NCBI GenBank assembly: GCA_036926305.1
Contig: JAXCHB010000005.1
Span: forward strand, 1,259,001-1,323,000
Length of the DNA stretch: 64,000 bases
Source of the DNA: Uropetala carovei
Taxonomy: Eukaryota > Arthropoda > Insecta > Odonata > Petaluridae
Direction: 5' to 3'
The notes beneath the pieces were generated by a model, which worked only from the letters and a program-made list of their open reading frames with translations, did not search any database and had not been told where the DNA came from. The first letter of the stretch is position 1, and each line of letters opens with the position of its first letter. This document shows positions 1 through 10,091 of the stretch, in pieces. The position numbers were made by a program, and so were the translations under genes.

Positions 1-544
1 TTTAAAAAAAATAATTGGTTTTGGAGAATATGTCAACAGTCGTACCTCACTTCTTTTAGAAAATGTGCTTAGGATCTCCCGTTGCTGAACACACAGATGA
101 ACTATTTTCGCCATTTCTAAGTTAGATTAACTGATAAATTAAATTATATAGGCAGGTCATACGACTGTAAAAATGTTTAGAATGGATATCGAATCGAATA
201 TAACCGAGAGCATCTACTTTATCTGAAATTCGCATATGGTAACCTCCACCGTTATAAAATATAACAGTTACAAATTACGTCCTTTCACACAATCCGACGC
301 TGAGATCAAAATATAATTTTTTTGAGGCGAACCACATTAGTATAATAATAGCACAGCACAATCAATTATTTTCATTTCGACCACATCAATCGCAAAATTG
401 AAAGCGAAGGATGACAAAATAGACCGCCAAATAGGTTTCGTGCTGGAATTCACGGTGCCTTTCCATTAAATCGTGACCTCCGTATGGGCCAATTAATGGA
501 ATGGGAGATTTCCGCAGCTAAATTTTGCTGCCGGTGACTCCTAC
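1..544. other. no supported feature
   Basis: AT-rich sequence with no frame, RNA or repeat I recognise. Confidence 0.5.
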
Positions 545-690
545 TCGAAATTTCTCCTTCCTTTCTCCGACTCCACCTCTTTCTCTCTCGCTCTTTCGCT
601 GCCCCAATCTCCTTCCTTTCCCTTCCTTGCCTGCTTCAACGCTTTTCCGACAAACTCGTTCCCCGCACCCATATTTCTCAGAGCGGCGAA
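545..690. repeat. polypyrimidine tract
   Basis: The plus strand is dominated by C and T, with runs of CTCC, TTCC and CTCT. An open frame of 78 codons runs through it, but it is S/P/L-rich low-complexity translation with no domain. I treat it as non-coding. The 300 bases that follow, up to the hAT element at 992, show nothing recognisable. Confidence 0.6.
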
Positions 691-991
691 AGGGCGAGAA
701 AACACGAAGCGCCCATATCCGAGACCCTCTCTTTCGTCCGCACGAAAAAGAGATAAAATAAAAATTTCAGAGCCTTTGCTCTTTGCTTTCGAGTTAGCTA
801 AGAAGTTTATGCAGAAGGCAGGAGAAACAAGATATAGAAAGGAGGAGGAGGCTGTTATTTTAACCCTCGCCGTTTAATATCTATCCTTAATCATAGCAGT
901 ACATAAATGTTACAAAACTAAAATGAGTATATTTTGAAAAGAACCATATTAATAAATTTAAATATTTAAGCAAAATTACTCGACTCTATAC

Positions 992-1450
992 CAAGGGCGG
1001 GCAAAAGCCGGCCTGCGGGCCTGATCCGACCCGACAACACTTTAAAATAATATTACGGAAAGCAGCATGTTTGGACTACATTTTGTTCAGACTTAAATAC
1101 ATTGGTTAACAAACATCTGCATTATCATTCTTCTCATTAATTTAATTAACTTCTCATGCTTTCATCAACACTTTGAATGTTCATGTTATGTATCGTAATG
1201 TCCTTCATAAGCAAAGTTACATTTTTATGAATTAATCAATAACTTATTAATCAATAAACACATTCTATATGATTTGGTGTTCTTAAACAGTTTTCAACTC
1301 ATATTAATTATATCCCCTTAATGTACTCTATGTACAAATGGGAGACGTAAATTAAACATTTACAATTTTACATCGCAAAAGATGTGTGACCCGCAAGCCT
1401 TACCTAAGTTGGTGATATGGCCCGCCAGCCGAAATAATTGCCTACCCCTG
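992..1450. mobile_element. non-autonomous hAT element, perfect 8-bp TSD
   Basis: The two flanks carry the same 8-mer, CTCTATAC, at 984-991 and 1451-1458. This is the length hAT transposases generate. The left end reads CAAGGGCGGGCAAA. The reverse complement of the right end reads CAGGGGTAGGCAATTA. Both continue into similar GC-rich subterminal blocks (CGGCCTGCGGGCC versus CGGCTGGCGGGCC). The interior is AT-rich and has no transposase frame, so the element would need a partner for mobility. A 141-codon open frame on the minus strand (1442-1867) starts outside and runs into the right end. It has no recognisable domain and I do not call it. The left terminal base context suggests slight decay (CAAGGG for CAGGGG). 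Confidence 0.88.
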
Positions 1451-1458
1451 CTCTATAC

Positions 1459-2340
1459 TAATAATGAGTCTTATGATTGTATCGTTTGGGCGACATACAC
1501 TGCATGAATCCACTGGCTCCGTGAAACGTGAAAAGAAAGTAAATGTCATAATGTGATACAGACAAGTTCCAAAACTCTGACACCTAATCGAGTTCACCAC
1601 ACTCCGAATGATGAAAAGAGAGGAAGGTAAACTAATGAGTGATTTTTTAAAGCTTTCATACAGGTCGATATCTTTCCACAGAATTAATGCTTCAACCCTT
1701 ATGCGAGGAAGACGATGACCACCCAAGGCGAATCTCAGAGATGCAAGGAGATGAAAATACCGACAAACTGTGAAATAAAAAATATGACAACCATAAAACA
1801 GCATCAAAATCGGTACATTACTAAATATATTTATCGCTATAAATAATCCGAAAAATCTGAGGCGCATTCAAAGAAACGTAGCTTCTATCATTTAAAAAAA
1901 AACTAGATTCCTTCAGAACGAGGAGCTTAGTATACGATGAAATTTTCTAACGGAGACGATTGTTCAACGGCATTCCCAAAAGGAAATGAAAACCTCGACC
2001 GCAGGCGAGATACGTTGCCGATCTATTCGCAATACGTTCTTATAATGTGAAATCCTCCTCAAATCACTGCGCAAGAAGGCGTTAAAACTTTATCGCTGCG
2101 TAAGAATGGCGATAAGATCGACTTAGCTTCACCATTAAGAGATCAATGCAATGATATCGATTTTTATGATGTTTTATCTCTCTCGCGCTCATCACGCGTC
2201 TATAGTGCTTTTTAACGTTCTGAGAAACGAACTTAAAAAGCTCCCAGGGGAAATGAAAAACCGATAAAAACTGAATGACAGAGAAATGTTGGGTTCGGAA
2301 TCGTTCGTATTCGCGTCAGTTATCTTAGAAGAAATAAGAA
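1459..2340. other. no supported feature
   Basis: Unique-looking AT-rich sequence. A 141-codon minus-strand frame (1442-1867) has a hydrophobic N-terminal half but no family signature, and it overlaps a transposon end. Confidence 0.5.
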
Positions 2341-2847
2341 GTTAGGAAAGAGTACAGCGTATCACAAATTGGCGGTTTCGTGCAATGGAATACTTGAAAG
2401 AAATGATTTACGTGTACCTAAGGGAAATAGCGTTTTCAAGTTCTTTTCTTCATTATAAATAGTCCATTTCCTTCCGATTTAAAAATATTGTATGCACACG
2501 TAAGGAAATTAATATTTTTGTGAGATTTATGTTAGCAACAATGAAGAAGTAACCATGCAAGAATTAACTCGACTTAAGACTTTCTTGTTTGATTTTCTTG
2601 ATAACGGCTACTCCTTCGATATACATGTAAAGGAAAATAAACACTATACTTGACTAGTTCCACAAGTTTTATTTGGAAAATATTTTGATACGACCAATAC
2701 TTTAGGAAAGTTCATTTTTGTCACCAGCAAAGTGGTACCCCTTATTGGTTTAGTTGATTCATTTATGTGATTTTCTTATTGTTGTTGAGAACGCTAACAG
2801 ATTATGATTACATAGGCGCTCACGCTGGAAGCGAAACGAGCCTAAAA
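2341..2847 (+). repeat. dispersed repeat A, copy 1
   Basis: This stretch matches 52544-53196 in the same orientation. Shared landmarks in order are GTTAGGAAAG followed by TACAGCGTA, CAATGAAGAAGT, CACCAGCAAAGTGGTACCCC, GATTTTCTTATTG, and finally AGGCGCTCA with CTGGAAGCGAAAC. The spacing between the last two landmarks differs: copy 2 has about 90 extra bases there, including a block rich in CGGACGGACGGG. No frame or terminal structure is visible, so the element class is unknown. At the right side, a 25-base direct repeat with one mismatch occurs at 2791-2815 and 2936-2960. Confidence 0.7.
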
Positions 2848-4298
2848 ATGGTGGTGGATAAACTCGCATCTAATCTCTTTAGAGGTATAGGCTTCCTCAC
2901 AATGCAAGCGAAGGTGCAATCAGGACGCGTTGAAAACGCCAACAGATTATGATTACATAGTGACTCGAAGAAAAAATTTATCATGCTCTCTTGCCACAAA
3001 GGTTCTCATCCTCACTACATTCTCAAAGTGGATGTTTATAACAGAATTGTGAGGAAATAAATTCGTCGATACCTCAACTTTACAGAACGTGGAGGTGAAG
3101 TAAAGCACGTTCATGCGGATCAGCAGTAAGCAGGGCCGGCCCAACAATACAAGCAGACCAAGCGACCGCGTGGAGCGCCGAATTTTTAGGGGCGCCAAAT
3201 TTTCCTGGCAAAAATTTTTGGTAAATACCTTAATTTAGTTTTTCCATTTGGTTTCCCATTGATATGTTTAGTGTTTGCAGTTGGCGAATATGTGTGAAAA
3301 TGTGACATTCAAATGTATGTCCAGGGGCATTAACCGGGCTCTACTCCGAATCGTAAAATGGTATTTCTGAAAGACGCTTCCGATAATACTACCGAATACA
3401 GGTGTCTGGGTGTGGTTTTTCCAACATTTTATTGCTGTGTTACATGTCGGGGGTCTTTGTCGACTTGATGAAGGCAGTTCTCACCGCCCCTAATATTTCT
3501 CGCTGATTCCCTCTGTGATTTGCCGCCCCCGAGAGTTTCTGTCTGGATGCAATGCACCTCTTGCACCAAAGGTAGTCGTGAGCCTGAAGAGAGAAGCATT
3601 CCCTACGGTTGGAGGGGGGGGGGAGAAGAATGATTAAGAAAGGTCATGCCCCTAAAGGAAACTCGGCATCGCCCCTGCATTAGTAGCCTGCTGCAGTCTC
3701 AGATGTTGGCCAGCTGGAGACATTTGCAAGGGTGACCAATATCAAGGAAATATTTAGAAAGTCCGAGGAATATGCAGGATATCCTGCGGTTCCTCTTTGT
3801 TTCCACGTGCATTCATTTTGGCACGTTCAACAATTTCGGTTTATTGGCTGCGGCTCTTGTTTGAGAACAAAATATATATCTTTTGGGTTTCTTTTACTTC
3901 TACGCTGTGTTAGGTCGCGTTGAGGACGGGGTACATATTCTCACACCACTGTTTTCAACCCCTTCTTCAAAATTTCATCCTCCCTCACATTTTGCATAGG
4001 TGACATCGAAAAAGAGCAGTTTGTCAGCATTAGTTCCGATACGTGCATCGTTGTGGGAAGATCAGTCGAGTGGTGTGCGTCTTTTAGTGTTTGAATATCT
4101 GTTATCAACTTATAGCAGGTTAGTTTTCTTTGGAAATAATTGATATATTTTTGTCTTTGCTCAAGAAGTGACGGCAATATTTAGTGTAAATATTATTCAT
4201 TGGTAAAAGCAGGTTTTTGATCTTGAGAGTTGGAAATATACCTAGTCAACGATCAAAGGAATTTTCTATACCAGTAAGTTAGTGTATATACGATCTTC

Positions 4299-4316
4299 AT
4301 ATATATATATATATAC

Positions 4317-4356
<40 letters not shown>
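4299..4356. repeat. (TA)n microsatellite
   Basis: Almost pure AT dinucleotide run with two interspersed C substitutions, inside the decayed hAT element. Confidence 0.95.
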
Positions 4357-4859
4357 CTTTTACGTCGCATGGTTACATTATTTTTTTGGTTTCATTCTAA
4401 TAAGTTTGTTGCTATTATACTCTTTCTTGAACCAACCTTTGCTAAGTAGTTTAGTGTAGAAGTTTTCCCTTTAAAATTTGAGGCCATTAACTCTATTATT
4501 GGACAATTTTATTTCCTTTTAAGAAATTCATCCTGAAGGTCATTTTAAAATTTCAATTTTAAATTGGTAACAAATTCGTAAGTTGCTCCTGTTAACGAAA
4601 GTTGACCTTGACTTGTTGTAATGATTCCAAGTAACAGACGACGTTCATCTTGCTCTTGAAGTTCGTAATTATTTATTAAGTTGAAGTCTCATTTACTCAC
4701 GATATAGCCCGGTTTTCATTCTAACCCATATTTTTTAAAATATTTTTTTTCGGAACGTCTTTCCATGATCACTTCCAAGATAAGTTTTTGATAACATTCG
4801 TTTCGTCGCTTTTTTTTCCTGCTTCCTTTCTTTGCAGTATTCACAGACTCCCAAGTGCA

Positions 4860-5086
4860 TTTTGCAATCAAGAATCTATTTCATTCCAAGAGTAATTTGC
4901 ACCATTAGCTTTAGATAAGTACATCACTGCTTTAACTCATGCTTTTGGCAACACGTGCTTGTCTATGAATAAGACAATGTGTCGATGTTGCATTTTTTAT
5001 ACCTTATTTATGAAACTTACTGCGCCAGCAAGTTTGCCAACCATTGATTGAGCCCCATCTGTGCATACATCGATGCTATAGTTCCA
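4860..5086 (-). pseudogene. hAT transposase fragment (ZBED-like catalytic region)
   Basis: Reading the minus strand from about 5086 downwards gives CTDGAQSMVGKLAGAVSF followed by a stop and then a stretch containing H-V-L-P-K-A. The CTDGA-SM-GK-AG-V pattern is the block around the second catalytic aspartate of hAT transposases of the ZBED5/SCAND3-like type. Family knowledge then predicts a CHC/H-rich block, which is only weakly preserved here (IDKHVLPKA). At least two in-frame stops are visible, so no functional protein is made. It lies inside the hAT ends at 3131-5337 and is presumably that element's own gene. Further minus-strand open pieces (3941-4177) fall in the expected downstream region but I cannot align them. 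Confidence 0.7.
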
Positions 5087-5345
5087 ATAAATCCCATTTT
5101 AATTTAAATAAGTATTGCACAATTTATAATTTCTTAGTGACATTTCAAATTTATTTTTCTGTGAATAAATCCTTGTTTTTTTACGAAAATGTGTAATCAT
5201 AAAAATATACAAAACAGCAAAATAATTATATCCTATTAAACTACTAAACTATCGAATTTTAATGCAAAATTTATGCATCGATGAGGCGCCATAATTGAAA
5301 TCTGCTTGGGGAGTCAAAATGTCTTGAGCCGACCCTGCCAGTAAG

Positions 5346-6774
5346 TAGATTTTTTTCTTTTAATTAACTATTTAAAGAAGAACGATCGATACAGAGGAGG
5401 ATTATTAATTAAATTTTTAAAAATCTTGATTAAGGTGGCTCTATTTAACCTTCGGTCCGCGGGAGGCATGGGAATGAATTTTAAGGATAAAGTTTGTTAA
5501 ATACAGTGTATAAGTCCTAGCTTGTTGAATAACACATTCGAATTCTTAGATTATCACGAAGGGATTACAGAGAGGAATAAATCGTTGACTTCGTTAAATA
5601 AACGTAGTTTCGAAACATCTTATAAGTGCATTATCGAAGCCGCAGTCAACGTAAATAACATCATAGTTTTGATTAAGCTAATATTATGCTCTGAAAACTA
5701 GAAATCTGAGCGCAAGTGCTATAAGATGTTTAATTATTCCACTGAATCGCAGTCGCATACTCAAATACAAACATCACTGGAGCTAATATAATTACAAAAG
5801 AGATTTTATCGAGAATATGAGTGCTGGTAAAAGCCGATCTCTGAAAAGGGATTTTGTGATGAGCTCGGAAGAAGCGAGCGATACACGTCTCTGAGATATT
5901 GATTAGTTAAAGGATTAACGAAGATTAAAAGGATTGGGGCGGAAAATTTTCAAAGCACGTAACGCAGAAAAGATTCTGTTATTAGACTTAAATTATCACG
6001 AAAGGAGCTGAACTGGATTTATTTGCCTAGATGCTCATGCTGGAATTTGAAGACTTATGGAATGGGGGATGAACAACCTTGCTGAAAAGGTCAATCCCAA
6101 GAAAGGCTTAATTAGATAGCGGAGAGGATAATTTGAGGAATATCAGACTGCTCCAAAGAGAAGAACAGTGAATGGGTTAAGAAGGAATGCAGGGGAAAGG
6201 GACGCGAAATCAGAAATTAGGTGTGTGCGGTTAGTTAAAAAAAATAATTGAGCTTGATTCCTAATGTCATACCGTTTATATTTCAATCGCTATTGAATAT
6301 TGAAATTTTAAAAAAGATAAATCTTACGTCCAATACATTACAGAATAAGCGACTAATCATCGAAAATTGAAATTCTAATTTTGATACTTAAGTGATAATT
6401 TTGACATTTATTTGCAGCTATAAGACGAGCTCGATATCTCTCATGAGACATACGTTTAATGATAAATTAAAAAAAATATGAATCAGTAATTACAGCCAAA
6501 ATCTACGACATAAGTATGTAATGAATTTAAAAAATTTAACGAGAGTATAGAAAATTCAAAATTATGTTATCATACCGAAATTTACAAAGTGAGAACAATT
6601 ATATATTAACTTAAATCAGTTGCGTACATATATTCTCTCACGAAAGAGAGTGAATGTATATTCAATATAATAATTTACGAACGCTGTTTACTTTGGTTGT
6701 TATGAAATCATTTCCCTCTCCTTCCTTCCTTCTCTCATATTAAAAGCATTCAAAGCACGCATACACAAATAAGT
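5346..6774. other. no supported feature
   Basis: AT-rich sequence with no frame above background. A short imperfect hairpin with ATTCTCTC and GAGAGTGAAT arms sits near 6631-6660. The 3' end of the Helitron to the right might be expected here, but no hairpin + CTAG end was found. Confidence 0.45.
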
Positions 6775-6868
6775 ATTGAAATAACAATAGGATTTCGAGA
6801 TCTAACAATGTAATTTGTAGGATTGAAATAACAATAGGATTTCGAGGTCTAACAATGTAATTTGTAGG
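6775..6868. repeat. 47-bp tandem duplication
   Basis: Two adjacent copies, 6775-6821 and 6822-6868, both starting ATTGAAATAACAATAGG. They differ at one visible base (CGAGATC versus CGAGGTC). On the reverse strand the unit resembles part of the complete Helitron near 43325-43360, so the duplication arose within Helitron-derived sequence. Confidence 0.9.
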
Positions 6869-7407
6869 TAAGGCAACATCCCGTTAAAATGGCAAGATTT
6901 CTCCAAAATATGTTAATTAATCGTTGTACATGAGCGATTTCGAACTATAGGCGGAAAAAGATGAACAGAATAAGAAAATTTATAATTTTTTCTTCAAAAT
7001 GGTTCAGATTCGAAGATCGTAAGTTAATTCTTTTTAATTTTAATCTAAAAAAAATGAAAGCCTGCACGTCGAAAAGTCTATTTTTACTTGTTAATTTATG
7101 GGAAATGGAAATGTCTTCATTGGATTCGAACCCAGGTCATTTTTCGAGATTTTTTTTCGTCATCACCTTAAAATATGTGACTCGAGCATTCTTGTCAAAT
7201 TTAGAGTTTCTATCTCGATTCTTTCTCGAGTTATTGGTAGAGGAGTGGTTAGCGTGTCTAGCTCCCAATACCAGTGTCGCGGGTTGGAATCCTGCAGAGG
7301 GAATGTAAAAATAAATATTATTATTCGCACTTTTTCTAGCGAGCGGGTGTAGCGTTACATCAGACAAACCAACAACCAACCAAGAGATCGCGGAAACTAT
7401 ATATAGA
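6869..7407 (-). mobile_element. Helitron-derived fragment with SINE insertion
   Basis: Read on the minus strand, the fragment begins at 7407 with TCTATATATAG, a Helitron-like 5' end. A GGTTGGTTG block follows, then CTCGAGAA, and then a roughly 230-base core. The core matches 44205-44650 and 17976-18190 on the plus strand. Landmarks are TGATGACGAA, CCAAATTTGG-like blocks, the CATTTCCATTTCCCAT run and a GTTCGAAAT motif. The alignment with the 44.2-kb copy is interrupted by a tRNA-like insertion at 7236-7325. The minus-strand 3' end is not visible, so this is a truncated, non-autonomous copy. Open frames here (6961-7308, 7098-7352) have no domain. Confidence 0.65.
7236..7325 (+). mobile_element. 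tRNA-derived SINE head with (ATT) tail
   Basis: An RNA polymerase III A-box-like TAGAGGAGTGG lies at 7238-7248 and a B-box-like GGTTGGAATCC at 7282-7292. The 44-base start-to-start spacing is that of a tRNA gene. A short AAAATAAATATTATTATT tail follows. There is no convincing acceptor-stem pairing, so this is a tRNA-related SINE rather than a tRNA gene. The surrounding Helitron copies at 44.2 kb lack this block, which marks it as an insertion. A short TTATT flank may be the target duplication. Confidence 0.62.
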
Positions 7408-7472
7408 ATAGCTGCTGTTATAACTAACAACTGGTTGAATTAATGCATAATTCACTAACTACATGGCTTTTC

Positions 7473-7560
7473 TTAGTCTTCGCCAAATTGATTCAAGTAT
7501 TTGTCCCACTGTGCCCCTAATTTGCTAATTTCCTATTCGATAAATTCTGCGTCAAGACCG
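7473..7560 (-). pseudogene. mariner-type transposase C-terminus, copy 1
   Basis: On the minus strand the translation ends AQWDKYLNQFGED followed by a stop (7473-7475). The W-DK-L motif with an aromatic and acidic tail is the typical last few residues of mariner transposases. An upstream stop is visible. The piece faces the opposite way to a similar C-terminus at 7806-7859, so two copies point at each other. Confidence 0.6.
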
Positions 7561-7569
7561 AATATAGAC

Positions 7570-7859
7570 GGCGTCGCCTCCAGCTGACTCTCTAAAATTT
7601 GCAAGAAGATATTACTCAAGAACTTCCTGGATTTCTGAGGAAAGGAGTCACTATGCTGCACGATAATGGTAAACCACACATTGCGACTCGTACTCAAAAT
7701 TTACTTAGTTTCCGGTGAGGGGCAATGGATCATAGACCTGTCACAGCGCCATTGTAACTGTTTGAACGAAAATTTTCATCGAAAAAGTTAATGAGAAAAT
7801 TAATGGCACGTTGGGACAAATGCTTAAATAAGTACGACGAATACACAATGGAGAAATAA
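7570..7859 (+). pseudogene. mariner-type transposase 3' remnant, copy 2
   Basis: The plus strand encodes GVTMLHDNGKPHIATRTQN near 7645-7705. The block matches the LLHDNARPH motif around the second catalytic aspartate of mariner/Tc1 DDE transposases. About 100 bases further it ends with ARWDKCLNKYDEYTMEK and a stop at 7857-7859, a normal mariner C-terminus. Stops and frame changes lie between these blocks. The upstream half of the gene, with the first catalytic residue and the DNA-binding domain, is not visible. No inverted terminal repeats were identified around it, so it is a dead fragment. Confidence 0.75.
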
Positions 7860-8299
7860 ATTTAGTATTGCATTAATTTCACAAACTGTTGACGAAATTA
7901 AACTGTTTTTATTTATAATAGCAACTGTTAACTTATGCGTTGGTTCATCCTCGTGTCACAATCCACTATAATACATTATATTCACAAGGAAACAGGACCT
8001 TATACAAATATTTTTGCCAACAATCGGAATAAAAAAGTGACCATTAAACATGTGATGTTTTTAACGATTTAACGATACATCATCCGCCATTTGGATTTTT
8101 TAAATTGAATACCACTCTCATACTGCCTCCTTGAGCATTCTAAACTAAGCTCTCAAATTTTTCTTTAAAATGTATTCACTTTGAATCTCATTTGCCGCAT
8201 ATTCGTCTAAATATAGAATCTCGGTCGATATAAAATTTTTTACGACAAAACAAAAATAAAATAAAATGCGTAATTTCTTCCATTCAACATTAATTATTC
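7860..8299. other. no supported feature
   Basis: AT-rich. It may include the 3' untranslated side of the mariner remnant, but no terminal repeat was seen. Confidence 0.45.
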
Positions 8300-8560
8300 T
8301 TCGAGAACCGATCGCCACGAATTGCCCTCCATGTCCTCCTATCGATCCAAGCAATTCACTTCCCTTTTCAGACTTTCCTCTCGCCTCTCCATCCCTCAAT
8401 ACAAGGCCTTTCCTTTCGCTTGCCTCCATTGTTAAAAACGATCCCTTTTAATAGGGAACCCCGTTCAACTCTCTCTCTCTATCACGATCATTATCTCGAT
8501 TCTTCCGAGTCAATCTCCTCTCTTTCACACTCTTCCACTCGACTACCTATTCGTGTCTTC
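8300..8560. repeat. polypyrimidine-rich segment
   Basis: C/T-rich plus strand with CTCTCTCTCT and CCTCCAT-type runs. Open frames on both strands translate to low-complexity S/P-rich peptides. I do not consider it coding. Confidence 0.5.
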
Positions 8561-9268
8561 AAATAAGATTTTAAATTCCCTTTTATCTTGCCAACAATTC
8601 TCTCCCATTCACTCCGAGACTCTGACAAAAAACGCAGTTTAGGTTTTATAAATAGAAGCTCTACAATTTTTAAAACTTGTTTATACGCGGGAATGTGACT
8701 GGAAATAATCTCACAATGGGTTTATCGCATCTTCGAGGAGGAATCAGGCAGCGAATACATACAGCATATCCCTTCGCAATGCTGGAGTTACATTCTTGGA
8801 AACAACCGTGTTGGATAAACACATTGCGTAAATTTAACGATTCTAGGTGAATTTGTCGAAAACGAATTCGTCTTTCCCCCGTTGTCCGGTATTCGGGTTT
8901 GTAAATGCCGCGACATGCCGATCAGTCGAGACGCTTTTGATAACATTTTAGAAGAGATTGCTAAATAATGGCCACCAGAAAATATAAGCATAGGGTTTTT
9001 GTTTGTGTCCCGTGGGAATAGATCGTATGTCATTAAATTATCATTTGAAACATATAATAAAATGAATATTTCGAATGAAATTAAATTCCACTACGCATTT
9101 CGATAAATTCGTTTCATAATTTTCGAAGAACTAGCCTTTCGATAAATTGATCGTTCGACTAATTCGTCTGCTACCAAATTTAACACCTTATGGAAAATAT
9201 TGAGTTCGTATAAGCTACGAGATTTTTCACGTCACATAAAAACGGCGTATGCTGAATTACAGATTATG
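8561..9268. other. no supported feature
   Basis: No recognised repeat, RNA or coding signal. Confidence 0.45.
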
Positions 9269-9270
9269 TA

Positions 9271-10089
9271 CCGTCGAACCTCCATAATCCGGCATTCTTT
9301 AATCGGGCATAGTCTCCTAGTTCGCCTTGTTTCCCGTGAACCGCAATGTTTAGAACTGTCGATCGCCAAGTTCAATGCATTATTTATTAACCCCTCAATG
9401 GATTAAAGGATTTGAATATGATTTCCTTTATTACCAACTTTTATATTAACTTCGTTAGTTATATGTTTTGTATATATTAAACCCCTCAGAAAAAAATCTT
9501 CCTCGAACAGGTTGCATATCACTTCACCTCCCGTGAGTGGTTGCCTATCGTGCAACCACCTTTTACATTGGAAAGCGGGTATCTGTGCAATCGCCGTACT
9601 TAAAATTTTCTTGTGCAATTCGCGCTTATTCTTCGCTACCTTTATTTTGATGAGCGGCTTTAACCGGTGCGTTTTTCAATTGTTTATGGTATCAGTGCGT
9701 TAATAAACTGAAGAAACAGATTACGCTGAAACTGTCCAAATCGTAATTTGGACGCCGATATACTCGCCAAACGCTGATTTTCTCAGTTATCTTCGACAAC
9801 ATCTATTTTATGCGAGCTTCCAATATTTTGAAAAGACACGATATGTACCAATTTACCATAAAATAAAATGCACCGCGTTACTTAACTTTTTTGTTTATTA
9901 TCTTATTATTGTAATTTATGTTTAAATAGCATTCTATGCATTTAATTCTATACTTATTATATTACAACGTGTGATATGAAAAGATGGGCTAGGCTTAACT
10001 TTAGTATTAGATAACTCCCGTAATCCGGCAAATTATATAATCCGGCTTCGGTCAGGTCCCAAGGTTGCCGGATTAGGGAGTTTCAAATG
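9271..10089. mobile_element. pogo/Tigger-like element with TA target site
   Basis: The left end after a TA (9269-9270) reads CCGTCGAACCTCCATAATCC followed by GGCA. The reverse complement of the right end, next to a TA at 10090-10091, reads CATTTGAAACTCCCTAATCC followed by GGCA. The shared AATCCGGCA block and the TA flanks fit pogo/Tigger-type Tc1-mariner relatives. The 819-bp length is too short for a full transposase of about 500 residues plus ends. A minus-strand frame (9403-9618) contains RWLHDRQPLTGGEV, which faintly resembles the CENP-B-type DNA-binding region of such transposases. I regard that match as unproven. Confidence 0.62.
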
Positions 10090-10091
10090 TA

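Larger units (their letters stand above)
3131..5337 (-). mobile_element. decayed hAT element with transposase relic
   Basis: The left end is CAGGGCCGGCCCAA and the reverse complement of the right end is CAGGGTCGGCTCAA. The flanking 8-mers GCAGTAAG (3123-3130) and CCAGTAAG (5338-5345) agree at 7 of 8 positions, as expected for an aged hAT target duplication. The subterminal sequence on the left contains GGCGCC-type blocks common in this superfamily. At 2.2 kb it is long enough to have once held a shortened transposase, and a minus-strand relic is visible near the right end (separate entry). A TA microsatellite interrupts the middle. A possible second element at 3322-3677 was considered and rejected. 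Confidence 0.8.

Noticed and set aside
1442..1867. 141-codon minus-strand open frame with a hydrophobic N-terminal half
   Set aside because: It extends into a hAT terminal repeat and shows no domain. No regulatory or splice context was seen.
3322..3677. Possible hAT MITE (CAGGGGCATTAACCGG and CAGGGGCGATGCCGAG ends) inside the 3131-5337 hAT element
   Set aside because: The flanking 8-mers TGTATGTC and CATTAGTA do not match, and the terminal similarity is limited to about ten bases. It could equally be subterminal sequence of the outer element.
7120..7140. Perfect B-box string GGTTCGAATCC on the minus strand
   Set aside because: It lies within the Helitron core. The equivalent position at 44.4 kb is diverged, and there is no paired A box, so it is not evidence of an RNA gene.
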